From assembly GCA_964430755.1 (NCBI GenBank), contig CAYSFT010000004.1:5391-69390 (forward strand): 64,000 nucleotides of DNA, written 5' to 3'. The translations under genes and the position numbers were made by a program. This document shows, piece by piece, positions 62,813 to 64,000 of this stretch. The notes below the pieces were generated by a model, which saw only the letters and a program-made list of their open reading frames with translations, was not told the DNA's origin and ran no database searches. The DNA comes from Flemingiibacterium sp964430755 (lineage in GTDB: Bacteria > Bacillota > Clostridia > Oscillospirales > CAG-272). Position 1 is the stretch's first letter, and each line of letters begins with the position of its first letter.

Positions 62813-63442
62813 ATGAAAGTATTACTCGTAAATGGCAGTCCGCATGAATTTGGCTGCACATACACAGCTCTCTCGGAGGTTGCGTCCCAGCTTGGCAAAA
62901 ACGGTATTGAAACCGAAATTTTCTGGCTCGGCACAGATCCGATACGAAGCTGCACCGGCTGTCGCGGCTGTTCGAAGCTTGGTAACGGTCACTGCGTATA
63001 CGGCGGTGACGCGGTTGAGGCGGCACAGAACAAAATGACAGAATGTGATGGTATGATAGTCGGCTCGCCCGTGCATTACGCAGGCGCATCGGGGCAGGTT
63101 ACAAGCTTCCTTGGCAGAATGTTTTACAGCGGTGCAGGAAAGCTGCAGGGCAAACCGGGTGCGGCGGTCGTATCATGCCGCAGAGGAGGAGCATCAGCGG
63201 CGTTTGAATCGCTCAATAAGTTCTTCCAGATAAACAATATGCCGCTTGTCACCTCGCAGTATTGGAACTCGGTTCACGGAAATACGCCCGATGAGGTGAA
63301 ACAAGACCTTGAGGGACTGCAGGTCATGCGTGCGCTTGGCGATAACATGGCGTGGCTATTAAAGTCTATTGCCGCCGGCAAAGAATCGGGTGTTGCTTAC
63401 CCGGAGCGCGAAGCCAAGGCGCGTACAAATTTTATCAGATAA
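62813..63442 (+). CDS. NADPH-dependent FMN reductase / flavodoxin-fold protein
   Basis: A 209-residue protein beginning MKVLLVNGSPHEFGCTYTAL, the phosphate-binding loop of the FMN-reductase family. A Cys cluster follows (SCTGCRGCSK, about 44-53), then GMIVGSPVHYAG and the C-terminal flavin region. The pattern with a Cys pair is that of iron-sulfur flavoproteins, although the full ISF cluster motif is not certain. It probably reduces a quinone, nitro compound or protein disulfide. AGGAGG lies eight bases before the ATG. A weak hairpin at 63455-63478 follows. Confidence 0.88.
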   Translation: MKVLLVNGSPHEFGCTYTALSEVASQLGKNGIETEIFWLGTDPIRSCTGCRGCSKLGNGHCVYGGDAVEAAQNKMTECDGMIVGSPVHYAGASGQVTSFLGRMFYSGAGKLQGKPGAAVVSCRRGGASAAFESLNKFFQINNMPLVTSQYWNSVHGNTPDEVKQDLEGLQVMRALGDNMAWLLKSIAAGKESGVAYPEREAKARTNFIR

Positions 63443-64000
63443 GTCAATAAAAATGACTGTCACATTACTGTAACAGTCTTCAAGCAATGAGGCGTGCCAA
63501 AAGCGTCTCTGCGTTGCAGAAACAATGAAGCCACATAGCCGCCGACGAAGTTGGCGGCGGAGAAACGGTCACAGTTGACAAAGCGAATCCGGAGCCGTCA
63601 GGCGGAGTTGAGCGCGAACCGGGCGCACCCACGCTACAGAAACAATGAAGCCACGGATGCCGGCGAAGCCGGCAGGAGAAACGGTCACGGCTGACAAAGC
63701 GAATCCGGAGCCGCAAGGCGGAGTTGAGCGCGAACCGAGCGTGGCAAAGGAAAGGGGGAGAGCCAGAGAGGGGCGAAAACCTTCGCGCCAGCGTTGGTGT
63801 TCGTCCCTCTCTGATGATACGATGTTCGAAGCAACGCACTTTGGGAAATTGCTTTCTTTCATCTTTTGAGCGCAAAAGTAACTTTATCTCCGAAATATAA
63901 AGATATATTAAATCTCTTTGTATTGCGCTTAGAATTTCGCGTAATTCGAGGAGGATGGGACACCAGCTGGCGCAGGTTTCTCACCCTCCTCGGACTCCTC
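63443..64000. repeat. Intergenic repeat region at the right edge
   Basis: Two tandem copies of a 120-bp unit (63517-63636 and from 63637 to about 63752) share CAGAAACAATGAAGCCAC, GAGAAACGGTCAC and AAAGCGAATCCGGAGCCG. Each has a small inverted repeat (GCCGCCGAC/GTTGGCGGC and GCCGGC/GCCGGC). Further right, GCGCAAAAGTAACTTT (near 63871) and CGCGTAATTC (near 63939) recur from 53440-53655, and an inverted GAGGAGG/CCTCCTC pair ends the window. Frames here are repeat-derived and not treated as genes. Confidence 0.65.

Noticed and set aside
63480..63875. Overlapping frames on both strands in the right-edge repeats
   Set aside because: They arise from the tandem repeat and match the kind of spurious proteins often called in such regions; no ribosome site.
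1..64000. tRNA, rRNA or phage/plasmid genes
   Set aside because: No clover-leaf-like arrangement, ribosomal RNA motif, integrase or transposase was recognised by eye; a dedicated search was not possible.

Overview
The window looks like the chromosome of a low-to-moderate GC, anaerobic Gram-positive bacterium, most likely a gut or rumen Clostridia member of Oscillospiraceae type. Supporting signs are strong Shine-Dalgarno sites, sigma-A promoters with 17-bp spacers, an S-layer-homology protein, a CpsB/CpsC/CpsD-type capsule phosphoregulatory set, an LCP ligase, a glycyl radical enzyme with its activase, a TSCPD protein, and intergenic repeats of a kind common in that group. The lineage is inferred from gene content; no rRNA or tRNA gene was found.

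Layout. 1-5170 (+): a truncated carbohydrate-binding protein, then two paralogues of a glycoside-hydrolase-like TIM-barrel family, one exported and one cytoplasmic. 5308-29843 (-): a capsule/exopolysaccharide locus read from 29843 downward. Its order is chain-length regulator, tyrosine kinase, PHP phosphatase, small membrane protein, LCP ligase, priming sugar transferase, three GT4 enzymes, a radical SAM protein, GT4, GT2, Wzy-like polymerase, a giant phosphodiester-glycosidase/repeat protein, Wzx flippase, GT2, acyltransferase, membrane tyrosine phosphatase and an SLH protein. 30534-33674 (+): the third and largest paralogue of the hydrolase-like family, with its own promoter and structured leader. 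33774-36300 (-): a ROK-like protein and NagA (amino-sugar catabolism). 36433-39202 (-): a YczE-like membrane protein, then an Lrp regulator with an AgcS amino-acid symporter. 39575-42811 (-): a glycyl radical enzyme and its activase. 43072-48031 (-): a five-gene catabolic operon facing a divergent AraC regulator (48227-48994, +), with repeated operator half-sites between them. 49089-53181 (-): phosphoglucomutase, TSCPD protein, a prephenate-dehydratase-like protein and AroC. 53670-55550 (-): HtpG. 55959-62589 (-): a probable seven-gene housekeeping operon (ROK glucokinase, PAP2 phosphatase, prolyl-tRNA editing protein, DUF512 radical SAM protein, lipoprotein, Der, PlsY). 62813-63442 (+): a flavodoxin-like reductase. 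63443-64000: non-coding repeats.

How it fits together: one half builds and controls a surface polysaccharide and displays repeat proteins at the envelope, flanked by secreted and cytoplasmic carbohydrate-active proteins and NagA. The other half is central and accessory metabolism. The most unusual items are the hydrolase-like trio (one member with its start codon knocked out of frame in an A-run), the phosphodiester-glycosidase giant and radical SAM enzyme inside the capsule locus, the unassigned glycyl radical enzyme, the AraC-controlled operon, and several inverted or tandem intergenic repeats.
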